From positions 118,939 through 180,152 of the forward strand of contig JACPAN010000013.1 in NCBI GenBank assembly GCA_016180815.1: a stretch of 61,214 nucleotides of DNA, in the 5' to 3' direction. The notes under the pieces were generated by a model. That model was not told the origin of the DNA, searched no databases, and worked only from the letters and a program-made list of their open reading frames with translations. Of the stretch, positions 35,114 to 43,876 are shown piece after piece (positions within the stretch are counted from its first letter, which is position 1; each line of letters opens with the position of its first letter). The stretch comes from Elusimicrobiota bacterium (GTDB taxonomy: Bacteria > Elusimicrobiota > Elusimicrobia > JACQPE01). A program made the position numbers and the translations under genes.

Positions 35114-36181
35114 ATGAACAAAAAAGAAATTATCAAGCTGATCCGGGAACACCATAAAAGCTACACGCTCGATGATATCCGCAAAAGCCTGATCGAAAAC
35201 GGGCAAAGCCCCCAAGATGCCGATGTGCTCATCAACGAAGCCCTATTTTCCAAGCCCTGGCAGGGCAAAGGCAAGTGGATCGCGGCCGCCGCGGTTGTTG
35301 CCGCGATCGTGCTGTTCTTCGCTCTGCGCCCGGCCAAACAAAAAATAGCGCCCGGCCAAACAAGCGCCAAGATCCCTCTATTGATGGAAGAACCGCTGAC
35401 GGCCGAGGTGCTCTCGAAACTGCGCGGCCCCAGGGACCGGTATCGGGAAAATTATTTTGATCCCAAAGCGCATATGGAACTCGCGAAATCGCTTTTCAAC
35501 GCCGGCCTGGAAGTTGACGCTTTCTACGTGCTCGACGGAGCCCGGCGCTTGTTTCCCAAGCGAGCCGCGAGCGCGGCTTTCGGCGCGGTGATTACGGATG
35601 AAGAAGAAGCGCGCTGGAGAAAAGCCTGGCCCTTTAACACCCATCCTCAAAAAGTCGTCGAAGAGCTAAACGCCAAACGCGATCAATTGCTTGCGCCGGT
35701 AAAAACGCCCGAGGACTTGATTCCGTTTTTACGCTCCCGCAACGGAGCCATCAGAGCCGAAGCCTGCATCCGGGCCGGCAAAATGAAAGACCGGTCCCTC
35801 ATCGAGCCCTTGATCGAACGCCTGGACGACGACCTGGGCAATGTCAGCCAAAACGCGGACGTGGCCCTTTATCAAATCGCGAAAACGCATCAGAAAGCCA
35901 TGCAACGATACCGGGACCGGGTGCGCTACTCGGACCGTATTTTCACTAGAGGAAAATATTTAAACGTCTATCTGCCTGTTTTCCCGAAAAAAACCATCAT
36001 TCAAGACGCCTTGAACATGCTTAACGATCCGGCGGCCTATGTTCGTTTCGCCGCATTCATTTTTTTGTCTCAAATTGAACAGAGCGAAAAAAACGCCCAG
36101 GAAGGCGTCAGCCGTTTCCTCGAGAAAGAGAAAGATCAAAACCTCCTGGCCGTTCTTGAAACCGGCGGCCTGCAAAAATAA
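35114..36181 (+). CDS. Membrane-anchored HEAT-repeat protein
   Basis: A 355-residue protein. An N-terminal ~45-residue helical module (I-I-K-L-I-R-E-H-H, Y-T-L-D-D-I-R-K-S-L) is followed by one membrane helix (A-A-A-V-V-A-A-I-V-L-F-F-A-L, ~53-70). A large extracytoplasmic or cytoplasmic helical domain follows, with HEAT-like repeats at ~200-260 and ~290-350 (R-A-E-A-C-I-R-A-G-K-M; Y-V-R-F-A-A-F-I-F-L). It recalls the zinc-ribbon HEAT protein at 2604 in combining HEAT repeats with a single anchor. Function unknown. Confidence 0.65.
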   Translation: MNKKEIIKLIREHHKSYTLDDIRKSLIENGQSPQDADVLINEALFSKPWQGKGKWIAAAAVVAAIVLFFALRPAKQKIAPGQTSAKIPLLMEEPLTAEVLSKLRGPRDRYRENYFDPKAHMELAKSLFNAGLEVDAFYVLDGARRLFPKRAASAAFGAVITDEEEARWRKAWPFNTHPQKVVEELNAKRDQLLAPVKTPEDLIPFLRSRNGAIRAEACIRAGKMKDRSLIEPLIERLDDDLGNVSQNADVALYQIAKTHQKAMQRYRDRVRYSDRIFTRGKYLNVYLPVFPKKTIIQDALNMLNDPAAYVRFAAFIFLSQIEQSEKNAQEGVSRFLEKEKDQNLLAVLETGGLQK

Positions 36182-36214
36182 AAATCGCTCCGGTTGTTGT
36201 CCCGGAGCGATTTT
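36181..36214. terminator. Bidirectional intrinsic terminator
   Basis: AAAATCGCTCCGG and CCGGAGCGATTTT form a perfect 13-base stem with an 8-base loop, between the convergent HEAT gene and glnA. It can serve both strands. Confidence 0.85.
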
Positions 36215-36236
36215 CAATCCGAACTAAGGCTGAACC

Positions 36237-37745
36237 TTAGTTATCGTAATAGAGAAAGAACTCAGCCGGATGCGGGCGCAGCCGGATGTAATCAACCTCT
36301 TTCTTCCTCTTGTAATCGAGCCAGGTTTCAACGATGTCCTTGGTGAACACATCGCCTTTCAAAAGAAAGGCATGGTCCTTCTCAAGAGCATTCAAGGCTT
36401 CGGCTAGGCTGCCGGGCATCTGCTTGACCTTGGCGGCCTCCGTATCGGAAAGGCCGTAGAGGTCCTTCTCCAAGGCTTGGCCCGGATGGATTTTGTTCTC
36501 AATGCCGTCTAGACCCGCCATCATCATCGCTGAGAAGGCAAGGTAAGGGTTGGCCATCGGGTCCGGGAAGCGGACTTCGATTCTTTTGGCCGCCGGCTTG
36601 TCGAAATAGACCGGGATGCGGATGCCCGCGCTCCTATTCCTCGAGGAATAAGCCAGGTTGACGGGCGCTTCGAAACCCGGAGTCAAACGCTTGTAAGAGT
36701 TCGTAGTCGGGTTGGTAAAGGCCGCCAGCGCCCAAGCGTGCTTTAAGATGCCGCCGATGTAATACAGGCAGGTCTCGGAGAGACCGGCGTACTCCTTGCC
36801 CGCGAACAGCGGCGCGCCCTTTTTCCAGAGGCTCTGGTGCGTATGCATGCCGGAGCCGTTGTCGCCGAAGATGGGCTTGGGCATGAAGGTGACGGTTTTG
36901 CCGTAACGCTTGGCCACGTTTTTGATGATGTATTTATACAGCATCACCTTGTCCGCCATCCGGGTCAAGGTATCGAAACGCATGTCGATTTCCGCCTGGC
37001 CGGCGGTCGCCACTTCATGATGCTGCTTCTCGATCACGATGCCGCAGCGCTCCATTTCCCGGACCATCTCGGCCCGGATATCTTCCTGAGCGTCGACGGG
37101 CGGGACCGGGAAATAGCCCTCTTTGTGGCGCGGGCGCCAGCCGAGATTGGGGCCCTCTTTGCCGGAATTCCAGATGCCTTCATCGGAATCGATGAAGTAA
37201 TAGCCGGCATTGGCCGTCTGGTCGAAACGCACCGAGTCAAAAATAAAAAACTCGGCTTCCGGGCCGATGCACACGGTGTCCGCAATGCCCGTTTTTTTCA
37301 GATAAGCCTCGGCTTTCTGAGCCACGAATCGCGGGTCCTTGCCGTAACGCCGGCCGGTGGTCGGGTCAACGATATTACCGACAAGGGACAGGGTCGGCAC
37401 TTTGGTGAACGGATCCACAATGGCTGAATCCGGATCGGGAACAACCAGCATATCGCTGTCATTGATCGCCTGCCAGCCTCTGATGGATGAGCCGTCGAAG
37501 CCTGTGCCTTCTTTAAAAAGGCCCTCCGTCAATTCGGTCATCGGCATTCCAAAATGCTGCCACTGCCCCAAAAAATCGACGAATTTCAAGTCCACCATCT
37601 CGATCTTGCTTTTTTTGGCGAACTCGATGACTTCTTTGGGCGTTCGCTTTACATCCGCCGACGGAGTCATGGTAATCGCCTGCACGCCGTTGGTGCGTTT
37701 GAGAACCACTTCCTCGGCCGTTTTTGCTGTCAATAATTCCGGCAT
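36237..37745 (-). CDS. glnA: Glutamine synthetase type I
   Basis: A 502-residue GSI making glutamine from glutamate and ammonia. The start is ATG 37745, with AGGAGG 4-5 bases upstream. The frame extends 13 codons further but has no SD there. Recognisable are [27 protein letters not shown], and [10 protein letters not shown]. The adenylylation-site Tyr region is [10 protein letters not shown], so covalent control by GlnE is possible. The N-terminal ~30 residues are an extension relative to most GSI. Its leader carries a tandem hexaloop/terminator element, and a GAF-ANTAR antiterminator is divergently adjacent. Confidence 0.95.
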   Translation of the reverse strand: MPELLTAKTAEEVVLKRTNGVQAITMTPSADVKRTPKEVIEFAKKSKIEMVDLKFVDFLGQWQHFGMPMTELTEGLFKEGTGFDGSSIRGWQAINDSDMLVVPDPDSAIVDPFTKVPTLSLVGNIVDPTTGRRYGKDPRFVAQKAEAYLKKTGIADTVCIGPEAEFFIFDSVRFDQTANAGYYFIDSDEGIWNSGKEGPNLGWRPRHKEGYFPVPPVDAQEDIRAEMVREMERCGIVIEKQHHEVATAGQAEIDMRFDTLTRMADKVMLYKYIIKNVAKRYGKTVTFMPKPIFGDNGSGMHTHQSLWKKGAPLFAGKEYAGLSETCLYYIGGILKHAWALAAFTNPTTNSYKRLTPGFEAPVNLAYSSRNRSAGIRIPVYFDKPAAKRIEVRFPDPMANPYLAFSAMMMAGLDGIENKIHPGQALEKDLYGLSDTEAAKVKQMPGSLAEALNALEKDHAFLLKGDVFTKDIVETWLDYKRKKEVDYIRLRPHPAEFFLYYDN

Positions 37746-37782
37746 GAATCCTCCTTCTTCAACATGTTCGGGGTTTAAAAAC

Positions 37783-37826
37783 AAAAAACCCCAAGCGCCG
37801 CTTTGCGCTTAGGGACATCATTGTCC
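37783..37826 (-). promoter_or_regulatory. ANTAR-target tandem hairpin/terminator in the glnA leader
   Basis: Read on the minus strand: hairpin P1 is GGAC-AATGAT-GTCC (37826-37813). Hairpin P2 is CCCTAAGCGC-AAAGCG-GCGCTTGGGG (37814-37789), followed by TTTTTT. Both loops are six bases with A1 and G4, the signature bound by ANTAR domains. P1's 3' arm overlaps the base of P2, so ANTAR-stabilised P1 plus the upper P2 would prevent the full terminator stem. The terminator lies about 38 bases before the glnA start. Activation by the neighbouring ANTAR protein is inferred. Confidence 0.82.
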
Positions 37827-37919
37827 TGCCCTTTTCGGGCGCCGCCCGGATCACCCGGGCGGTCGTACATCATCGTACATGGAGAGTTTCCGATATTCAC
37901 CGTTTATTGTCAAGTCGGC

Positions 37920-37925
37920 TATAAT
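37920..37925 (+). promoter_or_regulatory. TATAAT box of the ANTAR gene
   Basis: Perfect TATAAT 30 bases before the ATG at 37955. On the opposite strand TTGACA (37913-37908) could be the -35 of glnA, though its -10 is not obvious. Confidence 0.5.
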
Positions 37926-37954
37926 AATTCGTTCCGAACCAAAGGAGGAAATGC

Positions 37955-38743
37955 ATGGCAAACAGCCGGGTAACCGTTAAAGGCCTGCAAACTTTTCTTC
38001 GCCAAAAAGACAAAGAAATCGAGCTTCTTCATCGAGTCAGTGAAATCATCGGCTCCACGTGGGAATTGGACCGGATCCTGACTCAAGTCGTCGGACTCGT
38101 CACCGAGGTCACGAAAGCGGACGGCTGCTTCCTCTACGTCCATGAACCCAGCTCCTCGGAGCTTGTTCTGCGCGCGTCGAAAAACCCGCATCCTCAGGAA
38201 ATCGGGCGCATCCGCTTGAAACTGGGAGAAGGCGTCACGGGCTGGGTGGCTACGCATAAAGAGCCGGTGGCGATTTTCAAAAACGCCTCGGATGACACCC
38301 GGTTCAAATTTTTCCACAACCTCCCCGAAGACCGCTACGAATCCTTTCTATCAGCGCCCATCCTAATGAAAGAAGAGGTGACCGGGGTTATCAATGTGCA
38401 TCACAAAAAAGCGCGGCGCCATTTGGAAAGGGAAATCAATTTACTGGCCACGATCGGGCGCTTGATCGGCGGAGCGATCGAGAACGCCCGGCTTCACGAA
38501 GATGCGCAGCAAAAAGGCAAGCGCATTCAAAGACTGGAAGACGATTTGGAAACCCGCAAACTCGTGGAGCGGGCCAAGGGAATTTTAATGGAGACGGAGT
38601 CTCTCTCGGAGGCCGAAGCCTTCCGCCGCATCCAATCGCAGAGCATGGCCTTGAGAAAATCCATGAAAGAAATCGCCCAGGCTATTTTGATCGCCCAGGA
38701 AGTCGCCTCCAGCTTCCCGACAAAACCAACCCCGAAAAACTAA
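37955..38743 (+). CDS. GAF-ANTAR transcription antiterminator
   Basis: A 262-residue regulator with a strong AAAGGAGG SD. Residues ~30-180 are a GAF sensor domain (I-I-G-S-T-W-E-L-D-R-I-L, G-E-G-V-T-G-W-V-A, S-A-P-I-L-M-K-E-E-V-T-G-V-I-N-V). A coiled linker follows at 182-200, then an ANTAR RNA-binding domain at 198-252 (L-V-E-R-A-K-G-I-L-M, S-E-A-E-A-F-R-R-I-Q, S-M-A-L-R-K-S-M-K-E-I-A-Q-A-I). ANTAR dimers bind paired hexaloop hairpins and prevent termination. Such elements are found in the leaders of glnA (divergent neighbour) and amt. The GAF ligand is unknown, perhaps a nitrogen signal. Confidence 0.92.
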   Translation: MANSRVTVKGLQTFLRQKDKEIELLHRVSEIIGSTWELDRILTQVVGLVTEVTKADGCFLYVHEPSSSELVLRASKNPHPQEIGRIRLKLGEGVTGWVATHKEPVAIFKNASDDTRFKFFHNLPEDRYESFLSAPILMKEEVTGVINVHHKKARRHLEREINLLATIGRLIGGAIENARLHEDAQQKGKRIQRLEDDLETRKLVERAKGILMETESLSEAEAFRRIQSQSMALRKSMKEIAQAILIAQEVASSFPTKPTPKN

Positions 38744-38841
38744 CGACAGGACGCGACCGCGCCGCTCCCCGAAGGCCGCTTCATCTGCTCCTTGTTTGCG
38801 GCGCAAAATGCTGGTAAATAATTAAAAGAACAGGGGGTTTT

Positions 38842-39534
38842 ATGAACGACAAAAAAGAATTACTTATTTTAGCGTCCATTGTTTTTATGTTCGGCATCAA
38901 CTCAGGAGCCTATGCCGATGGAACCGCCGCCGATCCTACGGCAGGCTGTTGCGATCCCGTCGGCGAGGATCATTACTGCGCATGGCAATTGCCCTATAAC
39001 GGTTTTTTAGGAATCTTGAATGAAGGATACACGCGGCCAAGGGACGACTCCGACGGCGAACGAACGGGGGGCAGAACAGAATGGCGGGCGGTAGGCAATC
39101 TTTGCACGATTGCCGAGAATCTCGACCGTTACGAAGGCTCCAATAATCGAACCATCGGCGAGGAATTCGGCGTCGCCCAGACCTGTAGCGAGCTGCAGCA
39201 AGTGTTGCAATCGGGGAAAGATGAACTGGCCCGCAATGATTGCAATAAAGTATTCGTGGCGCCGAAGAAGTACCAAAATTTCAACGACATGCTCGTCAGA
39301 GCGGCCCAGGAAGCGGGCCGAGCCCAACGGCGAATGAACCGAACCACTCCCGCGGACGCTGGAGAAAGCTTTCGCGGGGCGGCGGTTAACTTGAAAGCAA
39401 AGTTTTCCGCGCTAAGCAGATCTCTCGATGAAAATTTTCTTAATGTTCTAATCCCATCGCCGACAGCGCCTGAGGTGCCCCCGCTATGCGAAGACCATCA
39501 AGATCCCGAGACCGACAACTGCATCAGATTCTAA
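38842..39534 (+). CDS. Secreted cysteine-containing protein of unknown function
   Basis: A 230-residue protein (GGGGG SD) with a signal peptide ending A-Y-A-D. The mature protein has C-C-D-P, H-Y-C-A-W, N-L-C-T-I and C-S-E-L, plus a Pro-rich C-terminus with a final C-E-D-H and N-C-I-R. No family recognised. Its end overlaps the start of the HEVMH gene by 49 bases, so the two are likely one transcript. Confidence 0.6.
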   Translation: MNDKKELLILASIVFMFGINSGAYADGTAADPTAGCCDPVGEDHYCAWQLPYNGFLGILNEGYTRPRDDSDGERTGGRTEWRAVGNLCTIAENLDRYEGSNNRTIGEEFGVAQTCSELQQVLQSGKDELARNDCNKVFVAPKKYQNFNDMLVRAAQEAGRAQRRMNRTTPADAGESFRGAAVNLKAKFSALSRSLDENFLNVLIPSPTAPEVPPLCEDHQDPETDNCIRF

Positions 39535-40445
39535 AACGAACCATAAAAACGAATATCCTCCTATGGCCGTGGGTGTTCGCCTCTTTGACGGCCAGCGCCC
39601 AGCCGACGCCCTCTCAAGGCACGGAAGGCGAGGGCACCGAAGTCAGCCCCCAGCGAAGCCGCTCCGATGATGAAGATTTTGATGAACCCATCACGGATGA
39701 GCGGCGCGCCGAGCTTGAAGAAAGCCTGAACTTCCTCAATAGTCCAGGCCAGCATACGGTCCGAAGCCCGGTTGTGGGATCAAGGGCCGCGGAATATGAA
39801 GAAATTCGAAACGCCGCTCTCGACAACCCCGCGTTCGCCGATTTTGTGAATGCCGTTTACCAACCCCGGCTGATTCACCTGATCCCGAAAAATAAAAAGA
39901 AGAAGGCCGATAAAATCGCCATGGCCTTGTTTCAACAATACATCCGCAAATATGAGGACGCCGGGGTAACGATGGAGAATATCGTCGAATGGGTCAGAAC
40001 GGGCCACCCCGGCGCCGCCTCAAACAAAACTTGGGTTTATGACTCGGAAAATGAGCACAATACATGGCGGGTTCATGCCATCATCGAAGCCGCCGATAAT
40101 TGGGAAAACGATTTATTTCTGTCCAAGTACACGGTCGCTTACCATGAAGTGATGCACGTTGAGGAAATCTCGTTGAGAGCGCCTGAATCCATTCAAAATA
40201 ACGATTTAAGAGAGCTGATAACGACGGTCAAAACGATTATTCTTGCGGATGCAATATATAAGAAAATCTACGGCCTTCAGTTGCAGACTTCGGTTGATCA
40301 TCATCAAAACGTCCAATGGAACGGGCATTCCATGAGCGTCGGAGCTCTGGCTAATTTTTACAGGGATTTGGAGACGACCCACGGCACTTTGGCCCAAGCC
40401 TTGATTTCGGAAGAATCCTTGAATCTCATCAATAACGGCCCTTGA
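39486..40445 (+). CDS. Exported HExxH (HEVMH) putative metalloprotease
   Basis: A 319-residue protein. The first ~20 residues are basic, and the hydrophobic signal (I-L-L-W-P-W-V-F-A-S-L) follows with a cut near A-S-A-Q; a later start is possible. Near residue 220, T-V-A-Y-H-E-V-M-H-V-E-E is an HExxH zinc-protease-like motif. An acidic, disordered region lies at ~45-80. No known peptidase family is recognised. One of four HExxH secreted proteins here. Confidence 0.55.
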   Translation: MRRPSRSRDRQLHQILKRTIKTNILLWPWVFASLTASAQPTPSQGTEGEGTEVSPQRSRSDDEDFDEPITDERRAELEESLNFLNSPGQHTVRSPVVGSRAAEYEEIRNAALDNPAFADFVNAVYQPRLIHLIPKNKKKKADKIAMALFQQYIRKYEDAGVTMENIVEWVRTGHPGAASNKTWVYDSENEHNTWRVHAIIEAADNWENDLFLSKYTVAYHEVMHVEEISLRAPESIQNNDLRELITTVKTIILADAIYKKIYGLQLQTSVDHHQNVQWNGHSMSVGALANFYRDLETTHGTLAQALISEESLNLINNGP

Positions 40446-40471
40446 CAAAATTCAACATCATCTGCTATTAA
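40442..40471 (+). promoter_or_regulatory. Promoter of amt
   Basis: TTGACA (40442-40447) and TATTAA (40466-40471), 18-base spacer, overlapping the stop codon of the previous gene. The transcript would have a leader of about 195 bases. Confidence 0.55.
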
Positions 40472-40512
40472 TAATATGTTGCCTCGCGGCGCGATGAAGC
40501 GTTGAGGGCAAA

Positions 40513-40538
40513 GCCTCGACAACGGAAGTTGTTGAGGC
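40513..40538 (+). other. Strong upstream hairpin in the amt leader
   Basis: GCCTCGACAAC and GTTGTTGAGGC form an 11-base stem (one G-U) around loop GGAA. An alternative stem, GTTGAGG (40501-40507) with CCTCGAC (40514-40520), overlaps it. Role unknown; it may aid folding of the leader. Confidence 0.45.
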
Positions 40539-40544
40539 CGAAGC

Positions 40545-40589
40545 GGACAAAGCGGTCCCTAAGCGCAAAGAAGCGTTTAGGGATTTTTT
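40545..40589 (+). promoter_or_regulatory. ANTAR-target tandem hairpin/terminator in the amt leader
   Basis: P1 is GGAC-AAAGCG-GTCC (40545-40558). P2/terminator is TCCCTAAGCGC-AAAGAA-GCGTTTAGGGA (40556-40583), followed by TTTTTT. Both loops have A1 and G4, and P1's 3' arm shares TCC with the base of the terminator stem. The sequence TCCCTAAGCGCAAAG is identical to that in the glnA leader, so the two genes form one antitermination regulon. Confidence 0.85.
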
Positions 40590-40673
40590 ATTTCCGGCCA
40601 ACGGCGGCCGGACGGTCCGTGTGTGCGAGCGAACGGAACCCTGGATGAAAAGACGAATAAGGAGGGAACGCTC

Positions 40674-41909
40674 ATGGACCACGGAAACGTAAACGCTGGG
40701 GACACGGCCTTTGTGCTCCTCTCAACCGCGCTTGTGATGCTCATGACCCCCGGGCTCGGGCTCTTCTACGGGGGCATGGTTCGCCGAAAAAACGTCATCG
40801 GAACGATCCTGCAAAGCCTCATGGCCGTGCCCTTAATCGGCATCCAATGGGTGCTCTGGGGATACAGCCTCGCCTTCGGGCCGGACATCAAAGGCTTCAT
40901 CGGCAGCCTGGACTGGTTCGGGTTGACGGGCGTGGGATTGGAACCTAACGCCGACTATGCCGCGACCATTCCGCATCAGGCCTTTATGATCTATCAGGCC
41001 ATGTTCGCGGTGATCACGCCCGCGCTTATCACCGGGGCCTTCGCCGAACGGATCAAGTTCAAAAGTTTCCTAGTCTTTTCGGTGCTTTGGGCCACATTCG
41101 TCTACGACATATTGGCTCATTGGGTCTGGGGAGCCGGGGGCTGGCTTAAAAACATGGGGGCTCTCGACTTCGCAGGAGGCAATGTCGTTCATATCAGCTC
41201 CGGGCTTTCGGCCCTGGCTGCGGCCTTGTTTATCGGCAAGCGCAAAGACTACGGACAAGAAGGGCTTCAAGCCCACAATGTGACCATGACGCTTCTGGGA
41301 GCCGGGCTTCTTTGGTTCGGCTGGTTCGGGTTCAATGCCGGAAGCGCGCTCTCAGCTAACGGCCTGTCGACAGCAGCCTTTGTCACCACCAATACGGCCG
41401 CGGCAGCAGCCACGATCAGTTGGTTATTCGCCGAATGGTGGCGCCAAGGCAAGCCCACGGCCCTGGGAGCGGCCAGCGGCGCGGTGGCCGGTCTAGTGGC
41501 GATCACACCCGCAGCCGGATTCGTCACGCCCTTGTCTGCATTGGCGATCGGGGCTATTGCGGGTATTCTCTGCTACGGAGCGATTCGCGTCAAAGCCAAA
41601 TTAGGCTATGACGATTCGCTGGATGCCTTCGGCATTCACGGAATCGGCGGCATTTGGGGGGCGCTGGCCACCGGGCTATTCGCCACGAAAACCATCAATG
41701 CCAACGGAGCAAACGGCCTTTTCTACGGCAATCCTCATCAGCTCTATGTTCAGGCGGTTTCCGTTCTCGCTTGCGGAGCCTTCGCCTTTATCATGAGCTG
41801 GATGATGTTCAAGGCCATCGATGCCGTGATCGGATTGCGCGTCGGCGAAGAAGAAGAGGAAATCGGGCTCGACTTGACCCAGCATGGGGAAGCGGGCTAC
41901 AGCTTGTAA
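40674..41909 (+). CDS. amt: Ammonium transporter Amt
   Basis: A 411-residue channel with 11 predicted membrane helices. The start is ATG 40674, with AAGGAGGGA 6-7 bases upstream. An in-frame ATG 17 codons earlier lacks an SD. Family marks: G-L-G-L-F-Y-G-G-M-V-R near the N-terminus, L-A-H-W-V-W-G with the first pore His, and D-A-F-G-I-H-G-I-G-G-I-W-G with the second. It imports ammonium for the GlnA reaction. No glnK is adjacent, which is unusual for amt. Its expression is probably set by the ANTAR-responsive terminator in the leader. Confidence 0.95.
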   Translation: MDHGNVNAGDTAFVLLSTALVMLMTPGLGLFYGGMVRRKNVIGTILQSLMAVPLIGIQWVLWGYSLAFGPDIKGFIGSLDWFGLTGVGLEPNADYAATIPHQAFMIYQAMFAVITPALITGAFAERIKFKSFLVFSVLWATFVYDILAHWVWGAGGWLKNMGALDFAGGNVVHISSGLSALAAALFIGKRKDYGQEGLQAHNVTMTLLGAGLLWFGWFGFNAGSALSANGLSTAAFVTTNTAAAAATISWLFAEWWRQGKPTALGAASGAVAGLVAITPAAGFVTPLSALAIGAIAGILCYGAIRVKAKLGYDDSLDAFGIHGIGGIWGALATGLFATKTINANGANGLFYGNPHQLYVQAVSVLACGAFAFIMSWMMFKAIDAVIGLRVGEEEEEIGLDLTQHGEAGYSL

Positions 41910-41953
41910 AGTAACAAGCTATTGCGCGCAAAGCGCCGGGGTGTTACCCTTGA

Positions 41954-41978
41954 TTGACCATGCCTGAGGCATGGTCAA
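41954..41978 (+). other. Hairpin between amt and the His-rich lipoprotein gene
   Basis: TTGACCATGCC and GGCATGGTCAA form a perfect 11-base stem with a 3-base loop, without a T-tract. It may protect the amt mRNA end or modulate the next gene, whose SD follows at once. Confidence 0.5.
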
Positions 41979-41990
41979 AGGGGGAAATCA

Positions 41991-42188
41991 GTGAAACGCA
42001 TCTTAGGCAGCAACCGGCGCGCGCAATGGTTTCTATCCGCCGTCGCATTCATCATTGCGGCTTCGATGGCAGGAGCCTGTTATCATCATCACCATCACAA
42101 AAAATCAGACGCCAGCAACAGGCATCGCCATGAGCACGGCAGCCATCACGGGCACGAAACGCATCGCAGCGGACAAAGCCACTACTGA
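41991..42188 (+). CDS. Small histidine-rich lipoprotein
   Basis: A 65-residue protein from GTG 41991 with an AAGGGGGAAA SD. The signal has lipobox A-G-A-C. The ~35-residue mature part carries about 14 His, starting C-Y-H-H-H-H-H-K-K and continuing with R-H-E-H-G and H-H-G-H-E-T-H. It is likely a surface metal (Ni/Zn/Cu) binder. It lies downstream of amt on the same strand. A metal-storage role is inferred. Confidence 0.65.
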   Translation: MKRILGSNRRAQWFLSAVAFIIAASMAGACYHHHHHKKSDASNRHRHEHGSHHGHETHRSGQSHY

Positions 42189-42226
42189 AACCGTAGGTTG
42201 ACCGGCAAGAAAAAACGAACGCCTGC

Positions 42227-43876
42227 TCAAGCAGGGGTGCGGGCTTTTAGGTTTTCTTCGAACAGCGTTTTAGCGATCACGCGAAGAGCCAATATTTCTT
42301 CGGCTCCCTCAAAAATCGAAAACACGCGGGCATCCACAAAATAACGGGAAACGGCCGTTTCCTCCGCATAGCCCATGGCCCCGTGAATCTGAGTCGATTC
42401 GCGCGCGATCCATTCCGCAATGCGCGAAGCGAAAAGCTTGACCAGAGACGCTTCCATCACACCCTTGCCTTCGTCAAACAACCGAGCGACTTCATACGTC
42501 AATTGCCTGCTGCCCGATAGAAGCGCGGCCATGCGCACCAGTTTCCATTGAGTCATCTGGTATTCGGCGATGGGTTTGCCGAAGACCTTGCGCGCGAGCG
42601 CGTATTTGAGAGCTTCATCAATAGCCGCCTGACTCACGCCGTTGGCCCTGGCTGCGGTTTGGAGCCGCCCTCCGGCAAAACCCTCCATTTGCAGGTAAAA
42701 CCCTTTGCCCAAACCGCTTTCGCCGCCGATTAAATTTTCGGCAGGCACCCAAAAATCCTCAAAAACAACCTCGAAGGTATGCATGCCGCGATAACCGATG
42801 CAAGCTATTTGGCGTCCGGAGATGCGCCCACCCTTGGGGTTGTCATAGCTGAAACTGCGGCCATCGGACGGAGGCTTCTCAACGATAAAAACGGACAGGC
42901 CCCGATGCTTTTTAGACGCGTCCGGGTCGGTTCTGGCTAAAACCATCAACAAATCGGCCCGGCCCGCGAACGTGCACCACATTTTCGTGCCCTGAATCAC
43001 CCAGCCGTTGTTTTTGGGCAGGGCTTTGACGATGATTCCGGCCACGTCCGAGCCGTAATCGGGTTCGGTCACGGCCACCGAAACCATTTTTTGCCCGGTG
43101 GCGATCAAGGGAAGCCACTTGGCTTTTTGCTCCTCGGTGCCGCCCTTTAAAAGCGCCTTGGCTAAAATTTCCGGCCTGGTGATCAAAGAACCGGCCACGC
43201 CCAAAGAAACGCGGGAGAGTTCCTCGGTAGCCAGCACCATGCCCAGATTATCCGGCTTGGCGTCATCCTGAAAACCTTCGTAGCGCTGCGGCACGGAAAG
43301 TCCGAAACACCCCATCTGAGCCAGATCGCGAATCACCTCCTCCGGAGCCAAAAGGTCTTCGCGGTGCACTTTCTCGGCCACAGGCGCGACTTTAGTCTCG
43401 GCAAATTTCCTAAACAGCTGCCTGATTTCTTCGTGCTCGGAGGATAAACCCAACAACGGCCCGTCTTGAGTCAACAGCCTGGCCGCCGGGCCGTAAAACG
43501 CCGGCGCCAGCGTTTCAGCGATCCAAGCCGCGCATTGATCGCCGCCCAACGTCGCTTCAAACTCTTTTTTGGTCAGGCCAAATTCAGGCAATCGGGACCT
43601 AACCCGGCCGGCGAAATCATTCGCGGCATCAGCGATCAAAAACGCGGCCAGGCGCTTATCGAGATCCTGCCCGGACTCTGAGGCAAACCGCCATAAGGCG
43701 CGCGCCGCGCGCAACTGGGCGGCAAGATAAGCCAGATCATAAGCGGCCAATTGACGCTCATCGATTTTATCCGCAGAAATTTGCCCCTTAAGCGAGCAGT
43801 CATCCGCCAAATGCTCGGTTATTTTCGTCTCGAGCGCTAAGGCAGCTCGAAGAACCGGCTCGGCCGTATCCGCCAT
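42227..43876 (-). CDS. mcd: Methylsuccinyl-CoA dehydrogenase (ethylmalonyl-CoA pathway)
   Basis: A 549-residue acyl-CoA dehydrogenase matching Mcd in length and detail, longer than ordinary ACADs because of a ~140-residue N-terminal helical domain. Mcd-type marks include K-M-W-C-T-F-A-G-R-A-D-L-L-M-V-L-A-R-T-D-P, C-I-G-Y-R-G-M-H-T-F-E-V, G-F-A-G-G-R-L-Q-T-A-A-R-A and Q-I-H-G-A-M-G-Y-A-E-E. The flavin loop V-T-E-P-D-Y-G-S-D (269-277) is intact, and the catalytic Glu is E523 in I-F-E-G-A. It oxidises (2S)-methylsuccinyl-CoA to mesaconyl-CoA, a hallmark step of acetyl-CoA assimilation through ethylmalonyl-CoA. Its ATG overlaps the stop of the giant fusion gene (TAATG). Confidence 0.9.
   Translation of the reverse strand: MADTAEPVLRAALALETKITEHLADDCSLKGQISADKIDERQLAAYDLAYLAAQLRAARALWRFASESGQDLDKRLAAFLIADAANDFAGRVRSRLPEFGLTKKEFEATLGGDQCAAWIAETLAPAFYGPAARLLTQDGPLLGLSSEHEEIRQLFRKFAETKVAPVAEKVHREDLLAPEEVIRDLAQMGCFGLSVPQRYEGFQDDAKPDNLGMVLATEELSRVSLGVAGSLITRPEILAKALLKGGTEEQKAKWLPLIATGQKMVSVAVTEPDYGSDVAGIIVKALPKNNGWVIQGTKMWCTFAGRADLLMVLARTDPDASKKHRGLSVFIVEKPPSDGRSFSYDNPKGGRISGRQIACIGYRGMHTFEVVFEDFWVPAENLIGGESGLGKGFYLQMEGFAGGRLQTAARANGVSQAAIDEALKYALARKVFGKPIAEYQMTQWKLVRMAALLSGSRQLTYEVARLFDEGKGVMEASLVKLFASRIAEWIARESTQIHGAMGYAEETAVSRYFVDARVFSIFEGAEEILALRVIAKTLFEENLKARTPA

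Noticed and set aside
41954-41978. A third ANTAR-type element downstream of amt
   Set aside because: The hairpin has a 3-base loop and no T-tract, so it does not match the tandem hexaloop architecture.
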